Assembly: GCA_030248135.1 (NCBI GenBank)
Contig: JASANC010001021.1
Span: forward strand, 124,001 to 188,000
Length of the DNA stretch: 64,000 bases
Direction: 5' to 3'
Origin: Theristus sp. LFF4_11
Lineage: Eukaryota; Nematoda; Chromadorea; Monhysterida; Xyalidae
Shown here: positions 14,791-25,745 of the stretch, piece by piece
How the letters are laid out: each line of letters starts with the position of its first letter
Position numbering within the stretch: the stretch's first letter is position 1
The notes under the pieces: generated by a model
The model's database searches: none
What the model saw: only the letters and a program-made list of their open reading frames with translations
Told to the model about the DNA's origin: nothing
Program-made: the position numbers and the translations under genes

Positions 14791-17700
14791 AGGACTAATT
14801 GGTGGGTCGGCATTATGTTTGAAAATACGGTATTTTATGGCAAGATACATCCACGGCGGCGTTTCAGACAGCATTGAACATGTGAGAATTTACTGAAGAC
14901 CGATACAAAATTTAGCAAAAACAGAACAGATTAATCATGATAAGCTCCAGAAACCTGTCCAAAAGTGGCTTGAAATTCTAAAAGTGTCAATTAATAAGGT
15001 GGCGCCAGGCCTAGATTGCGTCTGGGCCTAACATTTAACAAAATAACAGAATTTAAAATGACCCTACCAGCAATTCTTCTGACTCATGAGAACGGAATTT
15101 TTGCATGGAAATTTTCGATTTTCAAAACGAGAGGTCATAAAATCAAGCTTTATAACCATTCGGAATATAAATGTTTCTTGAAAACAAATTTTCCATTTCA
15201 CAGACGTATGTGTGTGTTCATTTCAAGGCCAGTTTTGGTTTTTGCTAAAAAATCTTCAATAAGGAATGGATTAGAAACAGCGATAAAGTAAAAATCATAG
15301 CAACAAGCATTATCGTATTTCATCCCATTGTTGCCAGCGGTGTGTACTATCCGAAAAGATGCGCAATAAAAATTTGAATTTTAAAACTAGCGTTGCATTT
15401 GGTATCGCTACTAACTGCACTAGTTTCACTAATTAGTTTTTTCTATTTATCCATCGTGAACTTAGTTTTAGTTGTGAAATTAGTAGTGGGTGAAACGCCA
15501 ACAACGTGAGTTGTGTTTCGACTTAAGAAACTATGAAAAAATCATTGCGGTTTTGTTCCTAGCATTTTTTACGATCGAAAAAGATGATTTTTTTGCAAAA
15601 ACAGAGGTTGTTGATGTTACATTCAGTTTAGTATTAAGAGTTGCTTCTTTCGATAAAACTAGCGACGCCAAAACCACAAAAGATAAGATTATTTTCCGTT
15701 GCGAGAGTTGCTTGGTGCGCGGTTGAACAAGTGCGGCTGATAAAAATGCGAAACGAACTTGTAAAATTAAAAATAAAATTACTAAAAAAATCAAAGTACA
15801 CCGTACATGCGTCAAAAAGTAATCTGTAAAAATTGATGAGCTGCAAAACACTGAAAATCAACTAAGATATGCGTCGCACACTGAGACAAGGAACGAATGC
15901 AAACTTGACGTCATTGAAGATCATGTATCAGTCTACTTAAATGAAAAAAGCGGTGAAAAGCACGGGCTTGGATGTTTTGTTACATCAGTTACGCAGCAAA
16001 TTTTGTCGAAATGAGTTACGGTACGTCTCACAAAAAATCCTAGAATGAGGCAAACCGCGAAACGACTAAAAATCTAACATGATTTATAGTTTTTTTTTCT
16101 CAAGCACATGTGGACTGTAATCGGATTTTTCTCTAATTGTCTGCTAAACCGAATGATTTTAATTTTTCACAGCATTAAGAGGATTAGATTAGCTAAAAGA
16201 TTACAGCCACCGAAAGCTTTGTTACGGCGGTTTCTGGTCGTTTTTGGTTTGCGTGCGAAAAAAATATCAATTTTAAGCTGATGTGAGAAATCTACTGACG
16301 TAGTTGCACAGAGGACACTGTTTTTAACGTTCTAACTTTTACTAAAAGACACTAAATCAAAAGACTCATGAGAAACCAACGAATTGCAACATTATTTATT
16401 CATTGGCGCCTCTTCTGTCCGGAGCGCAAAAGTCGTAAAAATTAAGCCGAATAATGAATGACCCCGTGGAATCTACGATGATTTTTGGTTTATGGTTGTT
16501 TCATATCGATGTCTATTTTTCTTTCTCATACAATTCAGCGGGCGATAAACGACAATAAAAACGAACATTAAGTCCGAGCACAAATTTCTATAATTTGTTC
16601 CCAAGGTCGTAAATAAAAAACACAACCACGATGTACAACATATCAACACTGAGTTATGGCTCGATCGTGTTTGAAACAAGCTCCAACATCATTAACGGTG
16701 TTTTCTCACTTTTGGGGGTTATGCTGTTTGCTGACGCACACCTTAAGCATCTGATCAGCAAACAGTTTTAAAGTATTTGCTTAACGCCAAAACTCATAGA
16801 AAGCCGTAAAGCCCGTTCACTTCAGAGTCTACTTTTAAACATAAAGATAAAAACGAAACGCTCTGGCACCACCAGATTATCGTGAACCATAGCAGCTTTC
16901 AGGCGTTTTTGAGTCAAACTTTAGTTGACAAACTGAAACTAAAATAACTATAAGTTCACTCACATGACTAAATCAACTAACGAGAATTCCAAACTTTGTT
17001 ACAAATAAAATGCAAACAGTGTAAACCGCATCAAATAAAACAGGCAACACGCGGAACAAAACGATTTTATGGGGCCGATTTCTTGTTCAAAATGTGCGCG
17101 GAATTTTTAATGTCAATATCAATAAAAATGAAATAAAAATAATATGATGTGTGTGTGTATAGTGTAGAAAATGAACCAGATATAAGACACTCAAACGTTT
17201 AATAATGTGCGAGTAAGAACTTTTTGATGTTTTATTATTATAATACACGTTTGTCCACAAACAGACGTAAAGCAGAGGCATTTGGCACACGACACCGCAA
17301 ATAAAAATGGACATTGGGCACACAAATATGTAGAGACCATTGTAACTGAAACTATTCTTTCTTGTTTAACGGAATAATGAATATTTATTGAATCAAGACA
17401 TGCAGAAAATATACTAAAGCAATAAAAACTTGACAAGAAATGGAAACACGGTGTCACAGCAGAGAAATTAGGAAGAAAAAACGTATTTCCTTAAAGGTGT
17501 CTGGAGTCGCGGAACAACAGCGACCTGCAGGCTGCAGCAGTAACGAGCAACTATAAGAAAAAAGCTCGGCCGGGGGTGAACGAAAGGTTTTTTGCACAGT
17601 AAAAACGTGAAAATTGTTGGGCTAATTGGCGCACAGTTGCCTTCATAAAATGACGCGTTCTATTGCAACGGGCAAGCAATTATCATAAAAAGAAACTAAT

Positions 17701-20700
17701 AGATGATCGTGAATAAAAACATTTCTTGAGAATTACTGAAATTAATAGCATTTTATTGAAGCTACAGTAACATACTTTGGGTTCTTTCAAGGACACGCGA
17801 AAGCGGCCAGGTACAAATGAGGACGCTTTTTGATGAAACACCGGACCGGAAATGCTAAATAAAAGTTAACAGGGATTTATTGTTCTACATATTTTCTGAA
17901 TAATGTTTTTGCGCGAATTTACTGGGAAATACTTCACATACCACATGTTCATCTGATAAACTGTACTTCCGGTTACCATTAATAAAGTTGTGCAGCTTTT
18001 TTGTGTTCCCGACAGAATACTTACAGTAATCTGATAAAGTGTGATTGAATCGGCCAGTGGTAGCGATGTCGAGTCCGCGAAGACAGTAACGAGGTTCTCG
18101 GTGTGTCGGGCTCGCAGCTTTCACACACAAGTGTCAATTCTTTGAAAGCACCAACACATTTGCCTGTGGCTGGAAAAGATTCACCACTAAGATGATATCT
18201 CCCCAATTGGAAAAAACAGATTTCAAACATAGATAACAGCCATTCCATGGAAATTGGCTTATGAGATCTGGAGCCAAAGATTGCATTATATCAAATTTCG
18301 GGTATATTGTCTTTCGATCATGCAAGATGCCACAGAAAATTGGGCAATCAATGGCTGAGTGGCACAACATATTGTAATCCAAATGAAACACGATGGTGTG
18401 CACGTCTGTTTAAAGAGCAAACCATCATTACTTTAGATTTTCAGGATCCTATTTTTGGTATTGACATTTGAAATCTGATACCTAAAATGCGTACCAATGA
18501 GCTGATACGTGCTGCCGTTGTGAGGATGGAGACTGCGTGATCTGGTTCACCAAAAATGAACAAAATGTAAGAAATGAAGAAACAAAACGCTCCACTTTTG
18601 GTGTTGTAAAGAAGCTTGATTCCTGTGCGATAAAAACTAAGATTTGCTTTTTGTGAAACAACGGATGCAGGTGGCTATATGCCTCCTGCATCCTGAAATA
18701 TTTTTGAATAATTTCTACCTGGTACAGGCTGGCTTTTTGGCTGGCTACTTTGTTTTTCTGCCAAGTCGTCTATTGTGAGCACACGGAAATATTGTGGTTC
18801 ACAAGAAAAAAATTATGACTACTGACGTTAGTTTTAGATTTTTTCTTCGTTTTGCAGTGGTGCTATTTTAAATCTTAAAAAAGCTAAAACAAAATTATAG
18901 CTTACAGATGTGGTAATACCATACCGTTAGGGCACATGTTATGAACAAAGAAAACAACTTGCAATAACGGCTCATTGAAGCAAATTTTATTCAGAATTGT
19001 TTTCATGCAAGCAACACGTAGTTTCCAAGAATTGCAAAAGAAAAACTTTTTCTTCAGGCAATATTTTAATTGCGACAATTAGATTTATGGTTTTCTGTCG
19101 ATTAGTGTCAAACACTTTGAATGACAGACAATAACTGTCAAAATATTTTCGCAGTTGCACTTTAAAATCACTGACACTTGGTCATTTGAAAAGTGACATG
19201 TTGTTGTTTGAAACAAAAGCAAACATCGACATTTGGGAAAACATATAAAGCGCGGTTTCACTAGTCCGTTTTTAGCAGCCGTTTTGAAATTGTGAAAGTT
19301 TGTTTGCCGTGAAAAACATTTAGTGAAACGACCGCTAAATGGAGTAATTTAGCGTCAACATGCACCAAAATATGCGGTTATTTCTGCATGACGAAAAAGT
19401 GAAATTAACCACAGTGTCACAAAGATCACAACATTTGTAACATTACAAACAATGCAATAGAATACTTGCGGTAAACAGTATAGTGCTAAACGCAAAAAAT
19501 GTGCCGTCAAGAGAAGGGAACAAAACAAAACAGGAGTGACACGACGAAAAAAGATGTCACAAATCACGCATTCTCCAGCATCCACGCGCCACGGGTGGTG
19601 AGCATTTTTTGATGTCACATTGAAAATAAAGCGGTTATTTTGGTGTACAATTGGTGTACAAAATCAATAATCATCAGGGTCTGATAATCCGATCATACGT
19701 CAGTAATCGTTGGTGAAGAAACACACTGGGACGACACACACACATACATGGGGCAAAGATGGGAGGTATCAGTGAAGTTTAGTCATTGAAGTAAGTCCCT
19801 TTGAAACTACCGCCTATGTGACGCCACGACCAAACTGCAAGTGTGGCTTGTTGTATAGTATATTTGACGAATGGCACTTTATAAGCAAGAAACAGGTTCA
19901 CACAATAAAATATACGCAGCGAGCTGCAAAAGAGTGCATGCATATTTGACAACGCTCACAATTCACCCACTTCTCTGATTTTCGCCTTTGCTTCCGTCAA
20001 TAGAACCCGCTGGGGTTCTTCACATTCTCACCTGTGCACGCACTTGTTTAGAATTTTCTTGGATGCGGTGGAACAATTTCATGGAGCGCTCTTCATCGGA
20101 GCGGTGTCAAGTGCATGGGAAGTCTCTGACACGATTATCAATCGCAAGTGTGAGTCTGTTTATGTGTGTTTATGTTAAAACGGACATGCACATAGCGTAA
20201 AGCTTTGCATATAACGCGCCCTCATAAAAATTTTAAAAATTTGCGCTCCTTTAAATAAAAAAGTGACGCCACTATAAGTTGGAGGGGCATGGGGGTTTCA
20301 TAAATCGTAGTTTAGGAACGGATTAAAGAGTTCGTTGTTTTCCACTAAAATTCGTGTTTTCAGTATCTGACCGGAGCGGGACCTCAAGCTTCAACTTTAC
20401 CGTTTCAACTCTCAATCCCTGTTAAATTTTCCTTTGTCTCCCCTGTGTTCCACCCCCATTTGTCGACGACGTCGTTTTTTTAAGTCAATGAACAAGTAAT
20501 GATTTAATGTGCCATAGTATCAGAGTATGAGGCGGAGACAATACACATTACACATCACAGACCACAAAAAAATGATCGTTAACATGAAATTCAATAAGAA
20601 GATATTCTTAATTAGCATGTTTCATAAATTAACATAACGATTTCTATCACTCAATCAAACTCAGCATAATTGATTTTACGTCGCGCAGAGCCGCCTTTCA

Positions 20701-20701
20701 A
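14791..20701. other. Non-coding AT-rich stretch, no gene seen
   Basis: No supportable exon on either strand. A weak inverted repeat flanks 19250-19337 (GCGGTTTCACTA against TAGTGAAACGACCGC) and may be a small decayed MITE. The last few hundred bases include the presumed 3' flank of the receptor gene that ends at 20702; no obvious poly(A) signal was found close to its stop. Confidence 0.4.
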
Positions 20702-22146
20702 TTAAGACTGCAGCAGAAGCGTTAGATACGTCGCTATGAACGATACAACCTAAAACTTTATCGAGACCAAAAGTAAAAAAAAAACAAAAAACGTAAAAAT
20801 CAAATTTAACGAGGAACCGACCGTCATCAGCAACGTTTTCGTAATGGGCATGTGTCCAAGCACGTTGATCGCCCAAATGCGGCTTCCCAGCTTCAGGCAG
20901 TAGTTGTACGTTAGGTTCCGCAGCTAATATGGGGATAAGAATTGCTAATGCTAAGCAACTGGCCATAGCTAAGTTATTGGGAACTATAAAAAACAATCAC
21001 CGCTTCATTGTGGATGCGCAGGATGGACGTTTCCTGGTAAATCACGCGTTGAGCGTCGTGCAACTACAGAAAAATAAAAAATTCAATGGCTAATCAAGAT
21101 AAGCAAATACAGCAGAAAAAATTGACAAAAGAACAATAGAAACAAAACCACAGACAAAATGACGTGTACAGTTTCTGTCAAACCTCAGCTGACAGCGCGG
21201 CGGCCAGCCAACCGACCGAGGCGAGCGGAAAGCCCATGGAGCTGATCGATATGAAGTTCCACATGAGATGAATCGAGCGCGACATGCCGTCGGTGGTGCT
21301 CGGTCGGAACATGGTGAACAACACCGCCGTGATGTTGGCCGTGCAGAACATGAAGACCACGGACGCAAACGCACCGAACAACTCGTCGAGCCCGTCAACA
21401 ACGTTGCACAGCGCTGCGTGCTTCTCGCAGAAGCTCTCGAACACGAGCTGCACCGCCTTCGGATCGGCGGACGCCCACGAGCGCAGCAGTTTACGTTTCG
21501 CAACCAGCGATCGATTGAGCGCCGCCGCGGCGACGGTGATCGCGTAGGTGATCGCGCTGCAGATCACCACCGGCACCATGATCAGGAACATCCAAATGTA
21601 GTAGATGACGCTGGACGCCCAGAAGTTGAACGTGCTCAGTTGACTTGGCACGGTGCACGCTTGGCCGATGACGATCAACGACGGCACCGCTAGACTGCCG
21701 GCGATCAACAGCGACTGCACAACGTACAACTTGCGCAGTTCGACGCCGGTGAAGCGGAACATGTGCAACGAGTCGACGTTGCTCGTGAGGAACGTCCGGA
21801 GGCGGCCGCCAAGCGCGAACCAGAGCAACAGGAACGCAATGGAGAAGCAGACGAGCACGGTGAGCACCACGAGATACAAGACGTACATGTTCTCAGCGGT
21901 GATGCTGAACTGCTTCAGGAGTGGCAGCGTGTCGCGCAGCACGTCGCGGTACGTTGAGAACGCGACCAGGCCGAGTTGCGCCGTGAAGATCACCAGCCGG
22001 GGCACGTCAGCGAGTCGTGTCACGAAGCCGTTCTTCAGATCCTTGATGGAGATCTGATCGATCCAAATGCAGGTGACTTTCAAGAACACAATCACAGGCG
22101 TCAACGCTTTGTACAACGGGAGATCCTCAACTTTTGCACCGCACAT
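20702..22146 (-). CDS. Gustatory-receptor-like seven-transmembrane protein, copy 1
   Basis: Four exons: 22146-21184, 21063-21001, 20923-20822 and 20749-20702 (stop TAA). They encode 391 residues from an ATG with A at -3. All three introns are phase 0 and short (120, 77 and 72 bp). Hydrophobic segments lie near residues 48-66, 87-112, 139-162, 177-208, 256-280, 291-317 and 376-390, giving seven. The last exon carries TYLTLLLQ, matching the TYhhhhhQ signature of GR-family receptors. Three phase-0 introns near the C-terminus are a known hallmark of the animal GR/GRL family. The protein should be a plasma-membrane ligand-gated channel subunit or chemoreceptor; the ligand is unknown. Exons 2-4 were fixed by matching the neighbouring paralogue codon for codon (21, 34 and 15 codons). 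A frame beginning MASCLALAIL over exon 3 looks like a signal peptide but is out of frame and rejected. Family assignment is by motif and gene structure only. Confidence 0.85.
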
Positions 22147-22426
22147 TTTGCTTTTTTGGTCATGAAATAGAAAATGGAAAATTCTTGGACAGTTGCAACA
22201 TAAACAACGACGTTTGTTGTTATTAAATAATGGTTTTTAAGCGCCCAATTTGAAAATGAAAAAACCATTAGTCAAAATATGATATCGGTTGACATGAACG
22301 AAAAAAGTAAATAAAACGATGCAAGAATCGCATATTGTAAACAAAAAACACTTTTATGTCACGTCCTGATCGCAACGGAAATCCAGCCATTCTGTGCCGC
22401 CGCCGGAAGGCCAAAGGGATTCAGTT
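22147..22426. promoter_or_regulatory. Upstream region of receptor copy 1
   Basis: About 280 bp of AT-rich DNA lie between the start codon of receptor copy 1 and the hAT-like element. Any proximal promoter of that gene must lie here or inside the element. No clear TATA or initiator consensus is evident by eye. Confidence 0.3.
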
Positions 22427-22449
22427 TAGGGTTGCCGCGAGACAGGAAT

Positions 22450-22670
22450 TTGGCGAGACGAGACGATACGCGATACGCAAAGTCATTGTACGAGCCGATA
22501 CACGATACAGCATTTTTGGATTTTTGACGATACGAGACGATACACGATACGCAAGGTCACGAGACGAGACGATACACGATACGCAGGGTCACGAGACGAG
22601 ACGATATACGAGACAGCAAAAATTGGTCCGAGCGAGACAAATAAAGAGACGATACGAGACGAGACAAGTA
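22450..22670. repeat. Left subterminal array of GAGACGATACACGATACGC units
   Basis: Imperfect tandem copies of a roughly 27-bp unit built from GAGACGAGACGATACACGATACGC plus AAAGTCAC or AGGTCAC. A second array of the same unit lies at 22855-23035 in the same orientation. Dense subterminal repeats are typical of hAT elements; the function as transposase-binding sites is inferred. Confidence 0.7.
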
Positions 22671-22854
22671 ATTTGTGATTTTTTTTGGAAATAATGCCTG
22701 AGGTATCAAAGCGCACACATTTATTTACTCCGCAATTGATTGCCACACACAAAAAGACACGCGAAAGCAAAAAAAACAACAACAAAAACTCACACAGGAG
22801 AAACTCACACACATGAACATTTTCACACGACATGCCGTTGCCGCGAGACAGGAA

Positions 22855-23035
22855 TTTGGCGAGACGAGACGATACACGATACGCAAAGTCACGAGACGAG
22901 ACGATACACGATACGCAAAGTCATTGTACGAGACGATACACGATACGCCTATTTTGAGAATTTGGCGAGACGAGACGATACACGATACAGCAAAAATGGG
23001 TCCGAGCGAGACAAATGACGAGACGAGACATGTCT
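22855..23035. repeat. Right subterminal array of the same unit
   Basis: Again GAGACGAGACGATACACGATACGC repeats, several interrupted by TCATTGTAC or CTATTTTGAG. The beginning (GCCGCGAGACAGGAATTTGG) repeats the sequence just inside the left terminus, so this half looks like a direct duplication of the left half. Confidence 0.7.
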
Positions 23036-23115
23036 CGTGGCAACCCTAATTCAGTTAAAATAAAAGGTTTCGAGCTACTTTTTCTTGGCGATGGATAGTC
23101 TGTTTCACTTCACCT

Positions 23116-24570
23116 TCATGCTGATTGTAGCAAGAGCGTTAGGTATGTGCCGATAAAGGAGACAATCTGAAGTTTTTAAAAATATGTGTATACTTACAAT
23201 TGAAAAATATTTACGTGCTTCCATTGCACATATTTTGGAATCGAAAATGGAAAACAAAACAAAAATTCACTGACCGTCAAAAGCAGTGGTTTTGTGATGA
23301 CGATATGACCAAACATAGTAATGCCAAACGAGTTTGTTGCCAGTTTTTGGCAATACATGAATGCAAGATTGCGGATCTGAGAAAAAATCAGAATATTAAA
23401 AAATATGAAATGCTCATAGCAAAAACTGTTGTCAATGTCATAACAAGCAAAAGGAAGCGCGAAAACCGATAAACCTCACTTTCTCATCGCGGACGCGCAT
23501 TGTTGCCAACGTGTCATGAATCAGTTGTTGTGTCTTGTGAACCTGAAATGTAAAAAAGGTACATTACAAATGTAATGATTGAAGCCAAAAAAACGATAAA
23601 AAATGTTCACCTCGTCTGAAAGTTCACCGGCAATCCAAGCAAGCACGCTGAGCGGCGCAATCGAGCTGCCCAGCATGACCCACTGCCACATGTGGACCAC
23701 GTCTCCACTGAGTCCGTACATGGGCGTCGTCGGCCGCAGCAGCGAGTACAAAGCCAACGTCGTGTTCGCGGCTAGGCCGACCATGAACACAGTCACCGGA
23801 GCGCCCACTAACTCATCCAGCCGATTGACAACTTGGCACACGAGCGCGTGCTTCTCGCAAAACGACTCGAAGAACTCCGCGAGTTCATGCGAGCTTTTCT
23901 CACGGAGTTTATCTTGATTGGATCGTCCGGCCAGTGTGTCGTTCAGTGACTTTGCCGCAAGCTTTGTCGTGTAGACGAGCGTGTTGATCAGCAGCATAAG
24001 ACAGAAGAACAGCAAAACCGTAACAGAACCGGGAATTGCGTCCAGAAGAAGGTCGCGATTGAATGCGTTCACGATGTACATTGAGGCGAGCGTGGCCAGG
24101 ACCGTTACACACGGAGCCATCATGGTCATAACGATCAACGCTGCTTGCACAATGTACAGTCGCTTTTGCTGAATGTCACCGACTGGCGTTGTCACCTTGA
24201 ACAGTTCATCATTGTTGACGACGAATTTACGAACTTTTCCGCTGAGCAGAAACCAGCTGAAGAAGAACCCGACAGACACCCAGGACATAACTATGAAAAT
24301 AATGTTCGAGACGTTCAGCATGTTGGACGGGGTCACTGTGAGCGACTGCAGCACAAGCACCAGCTTCGGCAGAACGCCGTTTGCGGTGAACCACGTGCAA
24401 AGCAAGATCGCCGCAAAGAACATCAGCAGTCGAAGCAGATCAACGATGCTCGCTCCAACACATCTGCTGCACAACGACAACGGCTGATCTTGCCAAACGC
24501 CGACGAGTTTCAGCAGCGAAACCGTTGGCCGCAGTGCTTTGTACAACACCAGGTTTGCGATCGGTGCCAT
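23116..24570 (-). CDS. Gustatory-receptor-like seven-transmembrane protein, copy 2
   Basis: Four exons: 24570-23611, 23542-23480, 23376-23275 and 23166-23116 (stop TGA). They encode 391 residues from an ATG in good context (ACGATGG). Introns are 68, 103 and 108 bp, all phase 0, at the same codon positions as in copy 1. Exon 3 matches copy 1 at 16 of 34 residues, and the last exon reads IGTYLTLLLQSA, carrying the TYhhhhhQ motif. Both copies share a FESFCEKHA..C.VV..LDEL.GA block before the fifth transmembrane segment, around residues 236-260. It should be a membrane chemoreceptor or channel subunit like copy 1; divergence of the first exon (loops and outer segments) suggests a different ligand. 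The stop lies only about 60 bp before the hAT-like element, so the 3' end of the transcript may run into the transposon. Confidence 0.85.
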
Positions 24571-25671
24571 CGTTTTAATAAATTCAGAAATAATGATCTG
24601 ACTTTAAGTTAAAATAGGATTGCGAAACTGCGTCGAAGAAAAGCAAACAGAAACTCCCATCCCGGACACCGGAGACCTGACATTCGGTTACTGAAGCCAG
24701 AAAGTGTATGTTAAATGTGAATGTATCAAATTTCTGGCACTGTATACTTTCAAAATCGCATGCTTCTTATGCATGTTTTCAAAATCGACTGATTTTTTAA
24801 TTAACAAAAACTTTATTTGTTTCATTTTTTCTCGGAGTTTAGCTCTTGAAAAAACATTTGCCTATCCATTCGTCACTGCATCTTTTTTGACCACTGTTCT
24901 TCTTGACCATTCAACGGCAGTCTTTGTACGTAAAACCAGTTTTCTTTCAGTTTTTTTTGTTTTCCCGACTGAAATCCGATATTATAATACCAATTATAAA
25001 ACGAATATGCAGTATGTAACAGAAATAATAATAGCAAATTGTGTAACAATAACACAACAAAGTCGCTCATTCCGAACGAAGCTTGAACAATAAAAAAATC
25101 CACGGAAACAAAAAAACTGATTTTACAACTGAACAAGACGAACAATGCCCACAAAAATTGAAAAACTAGAACGAACACTCAACACCATATCAAGAGAAGT
25201 CAAGCACACAAAGAAACTGTCGAATATTTTTTTAATTTCAGTCAAAAAACATTGAATGAAAAACATAAACCAGAAAAAGACAACGCCAAAATGGTAACAA
25301 AACGTCCATGGAGATACAAGGTTTCGAAATAATTAAAAACGTCTGAAAAATCAAGACCAGCACTTGGCGAACAAAATGCACTTGACAATCGACAATATTG
25401 CAAAAGGAAAAAACTATTTCGTGTAATAATTAAAAAAGTTAGTCCCACAAACAATACTACATAACCACAACTGTGAGAATGTTATACACACGTTCAAGGT
25501 GTGGTAATGAAACACTGACGACATTTAAAAAGTTGCATTTCTCTGAATCAGCATATTACAGTATCTTTTACTTTGGTCTCGAGACTCAATGCGCACATAG
25601 ATACACGGGTCATGGTATGGTTCATGGTTCATGCATGACGCGAGAATTCAAAATTGGCAAAGTGATCCTAG

Positions 25672-25745
25672 TCCCCTGAATAGGGCAGAGTCACTTAGGC
25701 GATTTTGAATTGCCACATAAAGATTGAAACTATTTTCCATTCTAC
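25672..25745 (-). repeat. Dispersed repeat, related to 63783-63860
   Basis: On the minus strand this segment contains AATAGTTTCAATCTTTATG, TGGCAATTCAAAA and AGTGACTC in the same order and spacing as the plus strand at 63783-63860, 38 kb away. The match covers about 60-70 bases with scattered differences. It is a fragment of an interspersed repeat whose ends I cannot define. Confidence 0.6.

Larger units (their letters stand above)
22427..23048. mobile_element. hAT-like non-autonomous transposon, 622 bp, 8-bp target duplication
   Basis: The ends are TAGGGTTGCCGCGAGACA and the inverted form of TAGGGTTGCCACGAGACA, one mismatch over 18 bp. They are flanked by a perfect 8-bp duplication ATTCAGTT (22419-22426 and 23049-23056). 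TIRs starting with TAGGGTTGCC and an 8-bp target site duplication are characteristic of hAT elements. No transposase frame is present, so it is non-autonomous. Both sides are packed with direct repeats of GAGACGAGACGATACACGATACGC-like units (22450-22670 and 22855-23035), resembling subterminal transposase-binding arrays. An internal copy of the left end begins near 22842, so the element may be a partial tandem duplication or a nested pair. It sits between the two receptor genes, about 60 bp past the stop codon of copy 2. Confidence 0.85.

Noticed and set aside
20822..20966. Open frame starting MASCLALAILIPILAAEPN, apparently a secreted-protein exon
   Set aside because: It overlaps receptor exon 3 in another frame. 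The receptor frame aligns codon for codon with the paralogue and has proper splice sites; the signal peptide look is chance.
22450..23035. Regularly spaced repeats that could suggest a CRISPR array
   Set aside because: Units are contiguous and degenerate without unique spacers, lie inside a transposon with TIRs and target duplication, and the genome is eukaryotic.
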